From: Serratia surfactantfaciens
GTDB lineage: Bacteria; Pseudomonadota; Gammaproteobacteria; Enterobacterales; Enterobacteriaceae
Direction: 5' to 3'
Length of the DNA: 64,000 nucleotides
NCBI RefSeq assembly: GCF_001642805.2
Contig: NZ_CP016948.1
Location: 4,898,001-4,962,000 of the forward strand
Position numbers and translations under genes: made by a program. Below are positions 18,285 to 27,517 of the stretch, one piece after another. Each line of letters begins with the position of its first letter. The stretch's first letter is position 1. The notes below the pieces were generated by a model. The model saw only the letters and a list, made by a program, of their open reading frames with translations. It was not told where the DNA came from and ran no database searches.

Positions 18285-19601
18285 TTACCCCTTTTTTCCC
18301 GCCAGCTCGAAGCGCGGCGAAACGATGCCGTACAGCGTCCAGCCGAGGAAGGTGGCGATGGCGCCCCACATCATCGCTTCTTCACCGGAGCTGTAGAGCG
18401 CGTAGAAGCTGTACAACGCGCCGATGCCGGCGATGATATTGGCGATGCGCGCCTTGTTGTCCGGCACCTTCGCCACTTTCTGAATAATGACCAACGCCGC
18501 CATCGACAGGATGTACGGGATGATGTTGGTCACCACCGCCAGGTTCACCAGCACGTTGAACTGTTTGTTCAACGACGGGCTGATGGTCATCAGCGACAAA
18601 CCGCTCTGGATGACGACGATGGTCAGCATGCCTTTAACCGGCGCATCGGCCTTGCTCAGCTTGGAGAAGATTTTCGGGAAGAAGCCGCTGTCGGCGGAGG
18701 ATTTGAACACCTGCGCGATGGTGAACTGCCAGCCGAGCAGCGAGCCGACGCAGGACATCACCATCAGCGCCATGATGATCTTGCCGACCGTCGGGTTGAA
18801 CATGTGGGAGAACGCCAGCCCGAATGGGGCGGTGGAGTTGGCCAGATCCATATTCGGCACGATGCCGGCGATCACGTTGGTCGAAACGATATAGATCACC
18901 GCCGCGCTGAGGGTGCCGCCCAGTACGGCGATCGGCACGTTGCGCTCCGGGTTTTCCACCACGTCGGTGTTGGCGCAGGCGGATTCCAGCCCCAGGAACG
19001 CCCACAGGGTCATTGAGATGGAGGCGCCGATGGCTTCGAAGGTCGGCACCTGATGCGGGTTCCAGGCGGCGACGTAGGCGCTGCCGCTGAACCAGTACCA
19101 GCCGACGATCGAGATGCCCACCACCGGAATGATCACGCCCCAGACGGTGATGCCGCTGATTTTGCCGGTGATGCGCGCGCCGCCGAAGTTGGCGACGGTC
19201 GCCAGCCACAGTACGCCGATGGTGGCGATGCAGATCCCGAGCGGGCTGAGCGTAGCGCCAAACAGCTCGGTGCCATAGCCGACGGCGGAAATGGCGATGG
19301 CGATGTTGGCGATCAGCAACGAAACGCCGTAGGTGTAGTTCGCCATAAAGTTGCCTGATTTACCGAAGGCATACTCGGCGTAGCCGCCCATGCCGCCGGA
19401 TTTACGGCTGAACATGCCGCATTTGGCGAAGGCGTAGGCCAGCGCCATCGAGCCGACGGCGGTCACCAGCCAGGAAACGATCGAAATCGTGCCCACTTCG
19501 GCCAGCTTGGTCGGAAGCATAATTATGCCGGAACCCATCATATTCACGGCGGTCAGGATCGTTAATTGCACGACCCCCATTTTATTATTGGACTTACTCA
19601 T
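18285..19601 (-). CDS. potE: Putrescine:ornithine antiporter PotE
   Basis: The 438-residue APC-family carrier has about 12 membrane helices and is nearly colinear with E. coli PotE: KMGVVQLTILTAVNMMGSGIIMLPTKLAEVG at the start, GMGGYAEYAFGKSGNFMANYTYGVSLL, and WAFLGLESACANTDVVENPERNVPIA. It exchanges cytoplasmic putrescine for external ornithine, removing a proton with SpeF and so resisting acid. ATG 19601 is preferred over the ATG two codons upstream because AGAG is then nine bases away. It lies 62 bases after speF. Confidence 0.96.
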   Translation of the reverse strand: MSKSNNKMGVVQLTILTAVNMMGSGIIMLPTKLAEVGTISIVSWLVTAVGSMALAYAFAKCGMFSRKSGGMGGYAEYAFGKSGNFMANYTYGVSLLIANIAIAISAVGYGTELFGATLSPLGICIATIGVLWLATVANFGGARITGKISGITVWGVIIPVVGISIVGWYWFSGSAYVAAWNPHQVPTFEAIGASISMTLWAFLGLESACANTDVVENPERNVPIAVLGGTLSAAVIYIVSTNVIAGIVPNMDLANSTAPFGLAFSHMFNPTVGKIIMALMVMSCVGSLLGWQFTIAQVFKSSADSGFFPKIFSKLSKADAPVKGMLTIVVIQSGLSLMTISPSLNKQFNVLVNLAVVTNIIPYILSMAALVIIQKVAKVPDNKARIANIIAGIGALYSFYALYSSGEEAMMWGAIATFLGWTLYGIVSPRFELAGKKG

Positions 19602-19663
19602 GATCATTTTCTCTTTTAGGATGCGATCCGGGCGACGAGAATAATCGCCGCCCCGTAAGGTGA

Positions 19664-21826
19664 TTAATTTTTCATGACGTAGCCGTAAGCGCGGTTCCAG
19701 CCGTCCTCATCCTGTTGGATATAAACGCCCTGCAATTCCGGTGCGAATCCCGGCAATAAGTTGATGCCTTCTTCCAGTGCCAGGAAATAACGCTGAGCGG
19801 CGCCGCCCCAAATTTCACCAGGCACCACGCACAGCACGCCTGGTGGGTAAGGCAGGGCGCCTTCGGCGGCGATGCGGCCCTCGGCCTTGGCCAGCGACAC
19901 CAATTCCACATTGCCGCGCACGAACTCGGTATTGGCGTCCTGCGGGTTCATCACCACGCGTGGGAAATAGCTTTTGCGGAACATCTCTTTTTGCAGTTCT
20001 TTAACGTCGTAGCTGACGTAAAGGTCGTGCATTTCCTGGCACAGCTGGCGGATGGTGTAGTTTTTGTAGCGCTGCTGGTGGTTTTTATAGACCGCAGGCA
20101 GCACCTCGCTGAGCAGGGAGTTTTGCTCGATGTGTTTCTCGAAGCGGGCGATCAGGGCCACCAGGTGCTGCATCTTGGCGATGTCTTCCGCCGGCGTCAG
20201 CAGGAACAGGATCGAGTTGAGATCGCATTTTTCCGGCACGATGCCGTTTTCGCGCAGGTAGTTGGCCAGAATGGTCGCCGGGATGCCGAACTCGCTGTAG
20301 CTGCCGGTCGCGGTATCGATGCCCGGCGTGGTGAGCAGCAGTTTGCACGGATCGACGAAATACTGCGATTCGGCATAGCCTTCAAAGGCGTGCCATTTCT
20401 CGCCGGGCACGAAGTTGAAGAAGCGCAGATCGTTGGCCATCGCCACGGTGTCATAGGCCTGCCACGGCTTGCCGTCGATCTGATCCGGCACGAACGGTTT
20501 GATCATCGTGCAGGTATCCAGCAGCATTTTGCGCGCTTCGATGCCCACGCGCACGCACTCCTGCCACAGGCGCTGGCCGCTTTTGCCCTCGTGCATCTTG
20601 GCGTTGACGTCCAGCGCGGCGAACAGCGGGTAGAACGGGCTGGTGGAGGCGTGCAGCATAAAGGCGTTGTTGAAGCGCTTGTGGTTGCAGTAGCGGCTCT
20701 GCCCCTTGATATGCTTGTCTTTTTTGTGGATCTGCGAGGTCTGCGAGAAACCGGCCTGCTGTTTGTGCACCGACTGGGTGACGATGATGCCGGGATCGTT
20801 TTCGTTCAGCTCCAGCAGCAGCGGCGAGCAGTCTTTCATCATCGGAATGAACTGCTCATAGCCCACCCAGGCGGAGTCGAACAGGATGTAGTCGCAAAGA
20901 TGGCCAATCTTGTCGACCACCTGACGGGCGTTGTAGATGGTGCCGTCGTAGGTGCCAAGCTGGATGATCGCCAGGCGGAACGGGCGAGCCTCGTTGGCGC
21001 GTTCCGGCGCCACTTCGCGGATCTGCTGGCGCAGGTAGCGTTCGTCGAAACAGTGCGCGTCGATGCCGCCGATAAAGCCGAACGGGTTACGGGCGGTTTC
21101 CAGATATACCGGCGTAGCACCGGCCTGGATCAACGCGCCGTGGTGGTTGGATTTATGGTTGTTGCGGTCGAACAGCACCAGGTCGCCGCGCGTCAGCAGG
21201 GCGTTGGTCGCCACCTTGTTCGAGGCCGAGGTGCCGTTGAGCACGAAGTAGGTCTTGTCGGCGTTGAACACCTTGGCGGCGTGTTGCTGCGCGGCGCAAG
21301 GTGCGCCTTCGTGGATCAATAGGTCGCCCAGTTTGACGTCGGCGTTGCACATGTCGGAGCGGAAAAGCGTTTCGCCGTAGAAGTCGAAGAACTGGCGGCC
21401 CGCCGGGTGTTTGCGGAAGAACTCGCCGCCCTGGTGGCCGGGGCAGGCGAAGGTGGCGTTGCCCATTTCCACGTACTGCGTCAGCGTGTTGAAGAACGGC
21501 GGCAGCAGCTCGCTCTCATATTTGGCGGCGGCGGCCTCCAGCTGTTTGCCGTAGAACTGGGTATTCTTGCCGCACAGTTCAAACACGCCGTGCAGCGCCG
21601 GCAAGACGGCGTTATCCAGCTCTTCTTCGCAGCAGACGGCGACGAACAGCGGGATGTTCAGGCCGTGTTCTTCGATGCGCGCCACCATGCCTTGCGCGAC
21701 GTCGTCTACCGACAGCACGATGGCGGCGACGTCATTGAAATCGCTGTGATGCACATCGACGATGTCGCGTTCAGTTTCAAAGCAGCCGAGGGTTTGGGTG
21801 TTGGCGGCAATTTTTAAATTTTTCAT
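19664..21826 (-). CDS. speF: Inducible ornithine decarboxylase SpeF
   Basis: The 720-residue PLP-dependent fold-type I decarboxylase converts ornithine to putrescine and CO2. The PLP lysine lies in TQSVHKQQAGFSQTSQIHKK; other blocks are CPGHQGGEFFRKHPAG, CNADVKLGDLLIHEGAPC and NNHKSNHHGALIQAGATPVYLETARNP. The gene pairing with potE and the speFL leader mark it as the inducible SpeF rather than the constitutive SpeC. Start 21826 is chosen; an ATG three codons upstream (21835) is possible. About 270 bases of leader separate it from speFL. Confidence 0.95.
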   Translation of the reverse strand: MKNLKIAANTQTLGCFETERDIVDVHHSDFNDVAAIVLSVDDVAQGMVARIEEHGLNIPLFVAVCCEEELDNAVLPALHGVFELCGKNTQFYGKQLEAAAAKYESELLPPFFNTLTQYVEMGNATFACPGHQGGEFFRKHPAGRQFFDFYGETLFRSDMCNADVKLGDLLIHEGAPCAAQQHAAKVFNADKTYFVLNGTSASNKVATNALLTRGDLVLFDRNNHKSNHHGALIQAGATPVYLETARNPFGFIGGIDAHCFDERYLRQQIREVAPERANEARPFRLAIIQLGTYDGTIYNARQVVDKIGHLCDYILFDSAWVGYEQFIPMMKDCSPLLLELNENDPGIIVTQSVHKQQAGFSQTSQIHKKDKHIKGQSRYCNHKRFNNAFMLHASTSPFYPLFAALDVNAKMHEGKSGQRLWQECVRVGIEARKMLLDTCTMIKPFVPDQIDGKPWQAYDTVAMANDLRFFNFVPGEKWHAFEGYAESQYFVDPCKLLLTTPGIDTATGSYSEFGIPATILANYLRENGIVPEKCDLNSILFLLTPAEDIAKMQHLVALIARFEKHIEQNSLLSEVLPAVYKNHQQRYKNYTIRQLCQEMHDLYVSYDVKELQKEMFRKSYFPRVVMNPQDANTEFVRGNVELVSLAKAEGRIAAEGALPYPPGVLCVVPGEIWGGAAQRYFLALEEGINLLPGFAPELQGVYIQQDEDGWNRAYGYVMKN

Positions 21827-22099
21827 TTTTCTCATTCTTCAGGCAAAGGCAGTCCGCCGGCAAATAATTCCATTTGCCGTTAACGCCTTCACGAAAATAA
21901 AGGTGTGCGAGAACCCAGTGATGCCGAAAGGCATTAACTGTGTTCGTTGTTTTATTTGGCTTGGATGCGCTTGGCCGAAATTAAAAATGCATTGCGTGTC
22001 CTTCCCGGTTAGCGAGAAAGAGACATTATCACCGGAGTGCGGAGAATAAAGTGAAACGCAAAGACACTCTTATCAACGGCGTAAGAGCGAAGGGGAGGG

Positions 22100-22204
22100 T
22101 TATCTGTAGTTGAAGAATGCGAAGCTAAAGCAGCTGCGATGAGCCATCATCATAATATGGGTTGTACGCCTGATGTGTGCCATTTTTCGGTTATTGTTTT
22201 CCAT
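22100..22204 (-). CDS. speFL: SpeFL ornithine-sensing leader peptide
   Basis: The 34-codon ORF begins MENNNRK, contains the block HIRRTTHIM and ends FFNYR before TAA. The E. coli SpeFL arrest peptide has the same length, the same HIRRTTHIM block and an FFN-x-R end. In E. coli ornithine traps the ribosome at the end of this peptide, which blocks Rho and opens the speF-potE messenger. AGGTGG lies upstream of the ATG. The central segment (MMMAHRSCFSFAF) differs from E. coli, while the ornithine-binding block is unchanged. Confidence 0.9.
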   Translation of the reverse strand: MENNNRKMAHIRRTTHIMMMAHRSCFSFAFFNYR

Positions 22205-22637
22205 TTTCTAATCCACCTTGCTGAGTGAAAAGATGGCGCTATTTTAGCGCAAGATTCGCTGAAAATCGTGATGAGAATCACATAAATGCCGGTTTTGATA
22301 AATAACTATTCACCGGTTATGCAATGTGTTGCATAAGTATCATCCGGGTGCAGAGGTTGGCATGTAAATGAATTGCTAATGTTCGCGAGCCCTGAACGCT
22401 TAATTTCAATGGTGATCGGGAAGGAATAAAAAAAGCGGTCAAATAACCGGCTGTATAACGATCAAATAAATCTGTGTTGTGTTATTTATGTTATCAGCCT
22501 GCTTTATGCTGAAGTAAATAAAAATTCACTACTTTTGTTTTTATATTCACTTTTGTTTTTTGGCGATTATCGTTATTTGTGACTCGCTTCAACAACGCAG
22601 GGTAAGATGAGGCGAGTGAACAGGGAGGCGATTGATC
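22205..22637. other. Divergent control region between speFL and yhbP
   Basis: No gene is seen in this AT-rich stretch of 433 bases. It must contain the speFL-speF-potE promoter (minus strand) and the yhbP promoter (plus strand). A perfect inverted repeat ATGCAA-TGTG-TTGCAT lies at 22319-22334, and near it CCGGT recurs in inverted orientation. No site for a named regulator is convincing. Confidence 0.5.
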
Positions 22638-23078
22638 TTGAATACCCCAGAACAACGGCAGCAGATTGCGGATTTCATCGGTAAGCAACACGTCTTGACG
22701 CTGTGCGCCGGCGACGGCCTCGACATGTGGTGCGCCAACTGTTTTTACGTGTTCGACGCCGCGACGATGGCGCTGTGGCTGATGACCGAACTGCACACCC
22801 GCCACGGCGGGCTGATGCTGAACAACGGCCGGGTGGTCGGTACCATCGCGCCGAAGCCGAAAAGCATCGCGCTGATCCGCGGCGTGCAGTACCGCGCCGA
22901 GGCGGTGCTGCTGAGCGGCGAAGAGGCCGAGGCGGCGCGCGCGCGTTACTGCAAGCGTTTCCCGATCGCCAGGGCGATGAAGGCCTCGGTTTGGCGGCTG
23001 GATCTGCACGAGGTGAAGATGACCGACAACACCCTCGGCTTCGGCAAGAAGCTACACTGGGCGCGGTCTATACTTTAA
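22638..23078 (+). CDS. yhbP: UPF0306 family protein YhbP (flavin-reductase-like split barrel)
   Basis: The 146-residue protein has the pyridoxamine-phosphate-oxidase-like split barrel. Segments [43 protein letters not shown] and the end [13 protein letters not shown] match E. coli YhbP. TTG 22638 is taken as start because GGGAGG (22623-22628) is nine bases away; a TTG two codons upstream is only three bases from it. The function is unknown. Confidence 0.88.
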   Translation: MNTPEQRQQIADFIGKQHVLTLCAGDGLDMWCANCFYVFDAATMALWLMTELHTRHGGLMLNNGRVVGTIAPKPKSIALIRGVQYRAEAVLLSGEEAEAARARYCKRFPIARAMKASVWRLDLHEVKMTDNTLGFGKKLHWARSIL

Positions 23079-23108
23079 GTCGACGTATTGATTACAACGG
23101 GAGATTGC

Positions 23109-23741
23109 ATGGCGCGAGCACTGTTAGTCGGCGCAACCGGGCTGGTGGGGCGAGAGTTACTGCAGCGGTTGCAAAACGATCCGCAGATAACGGCCATCGT
23201 GGCGCCGACGCGCACGCCGTTGCCGCCGCACGGCAAGCTGACCAATCCGGTCGGCGACGCGCTGTTCGAGTTACTGAGTAGCCTGCAACAGCCGGTCGAT
23301 TTGGTGTTCTGCTGCCTGGGCACCACCCGCCAGGCGGCGGGCAGCGCCGATGCCTTCCGCTATGTCGATTACCAGTTGGTGGTGGAGAGCGCGCTGACCG
23401 GCCGCCGGTTGGGGGCGCAGCACTGTCTGGTGGTGAGCGCGTTGGGCGCCAATGCGGATTCCACCTTCTTATATAACCGCACCAAAGGCGAGATGGAGCA
23501 GGCGCTGCGCGAACAGCACTGGCCGCGCCTGACGCTGGTGCGGCCCTCCATGCTGGTGGGGGATCGCCCTGCGCCGCGCCTGATGGAGCGCCTCACGCTG
23601 CCGCTGTTCAGGCTGCTGCCCGGCAAATGGCGGGCGGTCGCCGCCAAAGACGTGGCGCAGACGCTGTTGCAGCAGGCGTTCACGCCGGGTGAAGGGGTCA
23701 GGGTGCTGGAGTCGGATCGGCTGCACTGCTACCGAGGCTGA
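23109..23741 (+). CDS. yraR: NAD(P)-binding Rossmann-fold protein YraR
   Basis: The 210-residue atypical short-chain dehydrogenase-like protein has the nucleotide-binding motif GATGLVGRELL at the start, LVFCCLGTTRQAAGS and the YNRTKGEMEQAL block with the catalytic-type Y-x-x-x-K. ATG 23109 follows CGGGAGA. Its last 44 bases overlap the convergent end of phnP. E. coli has the same gene near yhbP/yhbQ. The substrate is unknown. Confidence 0.9.
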   Translation: MARALLVGATGLVGRELLQRLQNDPQITAIVAPTRTPLPPHGKLTNPVGDALFELLSSLQQPVDLVFCCLGTTRQAAGSADAFRYVDYQLVVESALTGRRLGAQHCLVVSALGANADSTFLYNRTKGEMEQALREQHWPRLTLVRPSMLVGDRPAPRLMERLTLPLFRLLPGKWRAVAAKDVAQTLLQQAFTPGEGVRVLESDRLHCYRG

Positions 23742-24480
23742 CGCTGAGGTGATCGAACGCCAGCTCCAGCCCGGCGGGCAGTTCGTGGTCCAGTAGCCAC
23801 CGATCGAGATGATGGCTGATGTGCGTCAGCAGCGTGCGTTTGGGCTGCAGCAAGCGCTGCGTTTCCTGCGCGCGGGTCAGATCGTTGTGGTTGCGCGGCG
23901 CCTGCGGCTGAGGCGGCAGGCTGCAATCGAGCACCAGCAGATCCAGCGCCACGTTCTGCAGATAGTCGGCGGTGGCCGGCGGCAGGCCGACGGTGTCGGT
24001 CAGGTAGGCCAGTGAAGCGCCCGCCGCCTGGATCAGATAGCCGTGGGTCAGTTTGGAGTGTTGCAGCGGCAGCGGGGTGATGCGCATGCCGCCCAGTTCG
24101 ACGGTGGCGAAGGGCGCCAGCGGCGGCTGAAACGCCAGAATGCCGGGGTGTTTGAACAGATCGTCGCAGCCCTGTTCATCCGGCGGGCCATATACCGGAA
24201 TGGAATTTCCGCACCCCCAACGCAAAGGAAATAACCCCTGAACGTGATCCATGTGGTAATGTGTCAGTAAAAAACGTTGAATTTGCCCCGCCGAAAATCG
24301 CCGCTCCAAAGCCGGTAATCCCGCATCCAATAAGGTCGTTTCCCCCTGATAGTTGAGCATGGCGCTGCACGCTCGTCGCCGAAATGCCGGCTCGCGCCGC
24401 GCCCGTTGGCAGATCAGGCAGTCGCAGCCGAATACTGGCACCTGCTGCGCGCCGCCGGTGCCGAGAAAGGTCAGTTGCAT
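23698..24480 (-). CDS. phnP: Phosphoribosyl 1,2-cyclic phosphate phosphodiesterase PhnP
   Basis: The 260-residue metallo-beta-lactamase-fold enzyme opens the cyclic phosphate left by C-P lyase to give ribose 1,5-bisphosphate. The metal-binding motif THYHMDHVQG and the conserved LTFLGTGGAQQVPVFGCDC N-terminus with two cysteines are present, plus a late LLTHISHHLD block. It is the last gene of the phn operon here, 12 bases after the hexapeptide transferase gene. Its 3' end overlaps yraR tail to tail by 44 bases. Confidence 0.94.
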   Translation of the reverse strand: MQLTFLGTGGAQQVPVFGCDCLICQRARREPAFRRRACSAMLNYQGETTLLDAGLPALERRFSAGQIQRFLLTHYHMDHVQGLFPLRWGCGNSIPVYGPPDEQGCDDLFKHPGILAFQPPLAPFATVELGGMRITPLPLQHSKLTHGYLIQAAGASLAYLTDTVGLPPATADYLQNVALDLLVLDCSLPPQPQAPRNHNDLTRAQETQRLLQPKRTLLTHISHHLDRWLLDHELPAGLELAFDHLSVSLGSSAADPTPAP

Positions 24481-24492
24481 CGCTCCCCTCCG

Positions 24493-25095
24493 TTAAAGGT
24501 ACTGCTGCGCAAAGCGGTTGATGTCGCGAAAATCCGCCAGCCGCGCCTGCAGCGTAGCGTGATCCCAGTGCCACCACCGGCTGCGTTCGATGCGTTCTAT
24601 CAGCACGTCGTCAAAGCGCATGCCGATCTTTTTGGCCGCCACGCCGGCGACGATGCTGTAGGGCTCCACATCCTTGGTGACCACCGCCGCGCTGCCGATC
24701 ACTGCGCCGTTGCCGACGCTGACGCCCGGCATCAGGATGGCGTTATGGCCGATCCACACGTCGTGGCCAACGGTAACGTGGTGCTCGCGCCGCCAGTCGA
24801 AGAACGCCGCGTCATCTTCCCCCAGCCCGTATTCGGAAGCGCGGTAGGTGAAGTGGTGCTGCGCGATGCGCTGGTAGGTCGGGTGGTTGCCGGGATTGAT
24901 GCGCGCATAGGAGGCGATGGAGACGAACTTGCCGATAGTGGCGTAAAAGATCTGGTTGTGCCCGGCGGTGTAGGAGTAGTCCCCCATCTCCACTTCTTCC
25001 AGGATTGCATCGTCGGCCAGGTGCACATACTGGCCGAGCCGGGTGCGGTTAAGGGTCACGTTGTCGCCGATTTTCGGCTGGGCGAAGTCGTTCAT
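24493..25095 (-). CDS. Phosphonate-cluster hexapeptide-repeat transferase family protein
   Basis: The 200-residue left-handed beta-helix protein has several hexapeptide turns, for example IGKFVSIASYARINPG, VGHDVWIGHNAILMPGVSVGNGAVIGSAAVVTKDV. This resembles chloramphenicol/virginiamycin-type acetyltransferases and the family that travels with phn genes. Start 25095 shares ATGA with phnN. In the E. coli operon the GNAT aminoalkylphosphonate acetyltransferase PhnO occupies this place, so this protein may do a similar N-acylation (inference). The substrate is unknown. Confidence 0.85.
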   Translation of the reverse strand: MNDFAQPKIGDNVTLNRTRLGQYVHLADDAILEEVEMGDYSYTAGHNQIFYATIGKFVSIASYARINPGNHPTYQRIAQHHFTYRASEYGLGEDDAAFFDWRREHHVTVGHDVWIGHNAILMPGVSVGNGAVIGSAAVVTKDVEPYSIVAGVAAKKIGMRFDDVLIERIERSRWWHWDHATLQARLADFRDINRFAQQYL

Positions 25096-25661
25096 GGCGT
25101 CGCGTCCTGAGTTTGTCGGGTAGTGGTGGGCAGCAGCGCCAGCAGCGCCGCCAGGGTGTCGTCGAGTGGGCCGTCGTTGTGCAGCACCCGGCAGCCGGCG
25201 GGCAGACTCTGCTGATATTCCGCCGCCCGCGCCAGCCGCTGCTCGATCTGCTCGGCGCCTTCTCGCCCGCGATCCTGCAGGCGCTGGCGCAGGATCGCGG
25301 CGCTGACCTGCAGGCACACCGGCAGCAGCTGCGCCCCATAGCGCTGCTGTGCCTGCGGCAGGTGGGCGCGCGAACCGTTGACCGCCACGTCGATCCCTTG
25401 CAGCAGCCAAAGATCCACCTCGATCCCAAACGCGTAGCGCTGCTGGTGCGCCTGCCAGTCGAGCGCGAACAGCCCCTTGGCGCGGCGGCGCAGAAATTCC
25501 GGTTCGCTCAGCGCGATGTGATTCTCGCAGCCGGCGTCCGCCGGCCGGGTGATATAGCGGTGCGCCACCAGCGGCGCGTGGTCGGCGTCGGCCCGCAGCG
25601 CGGCCAGCAGGCTGTCCTTGCCTGCGCCGGAAGGCCCCATCAGATAGATGAGCCGCGCCAT
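25092..25661 (-). CDS. phnN: Ribose 1,5-bisphosphokinase PhnN
   Basis: The 189-residue P-loop kinase related to guanylate kinase phosphorylates ribose 1,5-bisphosphate to PRPP, the last step of phosphonate carbon recycling. The Walker A motif is LMGPSGAGKDSLL. Start 25661 overlaps the phnM stop and its stop overlaps the next start, both as ATGA, so translation of M-N-transferase is coupled. The frame is open further upstream without a fitting N-terminus. Confidence 0.94.
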   Translation of the reverse strand: MARLIYLMGPSGAGKDSLLAALRADADHAPLVAHRYITRPADAGCENHIALSEPEFLRRRAKGLFALDWQAHQQRYAFGIEVDLWLLQGIDVAVNGSRAHLPQAQQRYGAQLLPVCLQVSAAILRQRLQDRGREGAEQIEQRLARAAEYQQSLPAGCRVLHNDGPLDDTLAALLALLPTTTRQTQDATP

Positions 25662-26797
25662 CAGAACACCTGCCTGCCCTGACGCCACACGTTCTGCACG
25701 TAAACGTGCTCGCCGTGCGGCCGCGCCAGCACCAGATCCGCCCGCAATCCTTCGGCGAGGGTGCCGCGATCCTGCAGATCCAGCGCCCGCGCCGGGTTGC
25801 GGGTGATCATACGCACCGCCTGGGGCAGATCGTAGGCGTTGCGCTCGTCCGCTGCGAGGCGAAACGCCGCGTCCAGCAGGCTGGCCGGGTAATAATCGGA
25901 AGAGAGAATGTCCAGCACGCCCAGCGCCGCCAGATGGTGCGCCGCCACGTTGCCGGAGTGGGAACCGCCGCGCACGATGTTCGGTGCGCCCATCAGTACC
26001 TGCAGGCCCTGCTGGTGCGAGGCGCGGGCGGCCGCCTCGGTGGTGGGGAACTCGGCAATCGCGCTGCCCAGCGCGCAGGATTCGGCCACGTGCTCGGCGG
26101 TGGCGTCGTCATGGCTGGCCAGCGAGATGCGGCGCGCGCGGCAGTGGGCGGCGATCGCCTCGCGGTTCGGTGCGGCCCAGCGGGCGGACAGGGCGACCTG
26201 CTGCTCCTCGTACTTGCTCATCTGCTGATCGTTGAGGTGGTATTTGCCCTGATAATATTCGCGGTATTTTTCGCGTGAGGCGAACTGGCGCTGGCCCGGC
26301 GAATGGTCCATCAGCGACACCAGCGACACGCCCGGCTTGTCCATCAGCTGTTCGAACAGCGGCAGGGTGCTCTCGTGCGGCAGCTCGCAGCGCAGGTGCA
26401 GCCGATGCTCGGCGCGGTTCACCCCGGCGCGCTGGCTGTGGATCACCGCGTCGATCATCTTCTGCAGGTTTTCCAGCCGGTGGCCGCCGTCGCGCACGTC
26501 GCCGATCGCCACTGCGTCCAGCACCGTGGTGATGCCGTTGGCCACCATCAGCGCATCGTGGCTGCTCATCGCCGAATGGGCCGGCCAGTCGACGTTCGGG
26601 CGCGGGGTGAAAAACTTGTCCAGGTTGTCGGTATGCAGCTCGATCAGCCCCGGCAGCAGCCAGCCGCCGTCGCCGTCCAGCGCCTGTGGCAGCCGGCTTG
26701 GGCCGTCGGCGAAGCTGCGGATCACGCCGTCCTGCATCTCCAGCGAGCCTTGCACCACCTGGTCATCCAGCACCAGCTTAACGTTATTGACGATCAT
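25661..26797 (-). CDS. phnM: Alpha-D-ribose 1-methylphosphonate 5-triphosphate diphosphatase PhnM
   Basis: The 378-residue amidohydrolase-family enzyme removes pyrophosphate from the triphosphate made by PhnGHIL. Metal-site segments GLIELHTDNLDKFFTPRP, LASHDDATAEHV and FPTTEAAARASHQQGLQVLMGAPN(IVRGG) are clear. It overlaps phnL and phnN by single bases or ATGA. Confidence 0.95.
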   Translation of the reverse strand: MIVNNVKLVLDDQVVQGSLEMQDGVIRSFADGPSRLPQALDGDGGWLLPGLIELHTDNLDKFFTPRPNVDWPAHSAMSSHDALMVANGITTVLDAVAIGDVRDGGHRLENLQKMIDAVIHSQRAGVNRAEHRLHLRCELPHESTLPLFEQLMDKPGVSLVSLMDHSPGQRQFASREKYREYYQGKYHLNDQQMSKYEEQQVALSARWAAPNREAIAAHCRARRISLASHDDATAEHVAESCALGSAIAEFPTTEAAARASHQQGLQVLMGAPNIVRGGSHSGNVAAHHLAALGVLDILSSDYYPASLLDAAFRLAADERNAYDLPQAVRMITRNPARALDLQDRGTLAEGLRADLVLARPHGEHVYVQNVWRQGRQVF

Positions 26798-27501
26798 CAG
26801 AGGGCCTCCAGCGCCTGCGGCGCCTGCATGTCATAAAGCCGGTCGGCGACCTGTCGGCGGACGCCTTCATCATGGAAAATGCCGACGATCGCCGCGCCGC
26901 GCGCCTTGGCGCGTTCGATAAGCTGCACCACCGCCGCGCTGTTGCGGCTGTCGAGCGAGGCGGTCGGTTCGTCCAGCAACAGGATCGGGTAATCGACGAT
27001 AAAGCCGCGCGCGATGTTCACCCGCTGCTGTTCGCCGCCGGAGAAAGTGGACGGCGCCAGCGGCCACAGGCGCTGCGGCACGTTGAGCGCAGCGAGCAGC
27101 GCTTCGGCGCGTTCACGGCACTCGGCGCGCTCGACGCCCTGTTCCAGCAGCGGCTGCATCACCACCTCCAGCGCGCTGATGCGCGGGATCACCCGCAGGA
27201 ACTGGCTGACCCAGCCCAGCGTATGGCGGCGCACCGCCAGAATCTGGCGCGCGTCGGCACTGACCATGTCCAGCCAGTCGCCCTGATGGTTGATCCAGAT
27301 ATGGCCGCTGTCCGGCAGGTAGTTGGCGTACAGCGAGCGCAGCAGGGTGGATTTGCCGCTGCCGGAGTGGCCGTGCAGCACCACGCATTCGCCGCCGTGG
27401 ACCGTCAGGTTGGCGTCGTGCAGCACCGGCAGGCGGGTGCCGTATTGCTGATGCAGCACAAAGGTTTTACTGAGATGTTCAACTCGGATTTGCATAGTCA
27501 T
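26797..27501 (-). CDS. phnL: C-P lyase complex ABC-type ATPase PhnL
   Basis: The 234-residue ABC ATPase has Walker [12 protein letters not shown], signature [14 protein letters not shown], Walker [13 protein letters not shown] and the switch histidine in GIFHDE. With PhnG, PhnH and PhnI it makes ribose 1-methylphosphonate triphosphate from ATP and the phosphonate. ATG 27501 sits nine bases after AAGG; an in-frame ATG lies two codons later. It follows phnK by 16 bases. Confidence 0.95.
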   Translation of the reverse strand: MTMQIRVEHLSKTFVLHQQYGTRLPVLHDANLTVHGGECVVLHGHSGSGKSTLLRSLYANYLPDSGHIWINHQGDWLDMVSADARQILAVRRHTLGWVSQFLRVIPRISALEVVMQPLLEQGVERAECRERAEALLAALNVPQRLWPLAPSTFSGGEQQRVNIARGFIVDYPILLLDEPTASLDSRNSAAVVQLIERAKARGAAIVGIFHDEGVRRQVADRLYDMQAPQALEAL

Positions 27502-27517
27502 CTGTTATCGCCTTGGG

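Noticed and set aside
22319..22334. ATGCAA-TGTG-TTGCAT as a regulator site for speF or yhbP
   Set aside because: It is a perfect inverted repeat, but it matches no regulator I can name; it is recorded only as content of the intergenic region.
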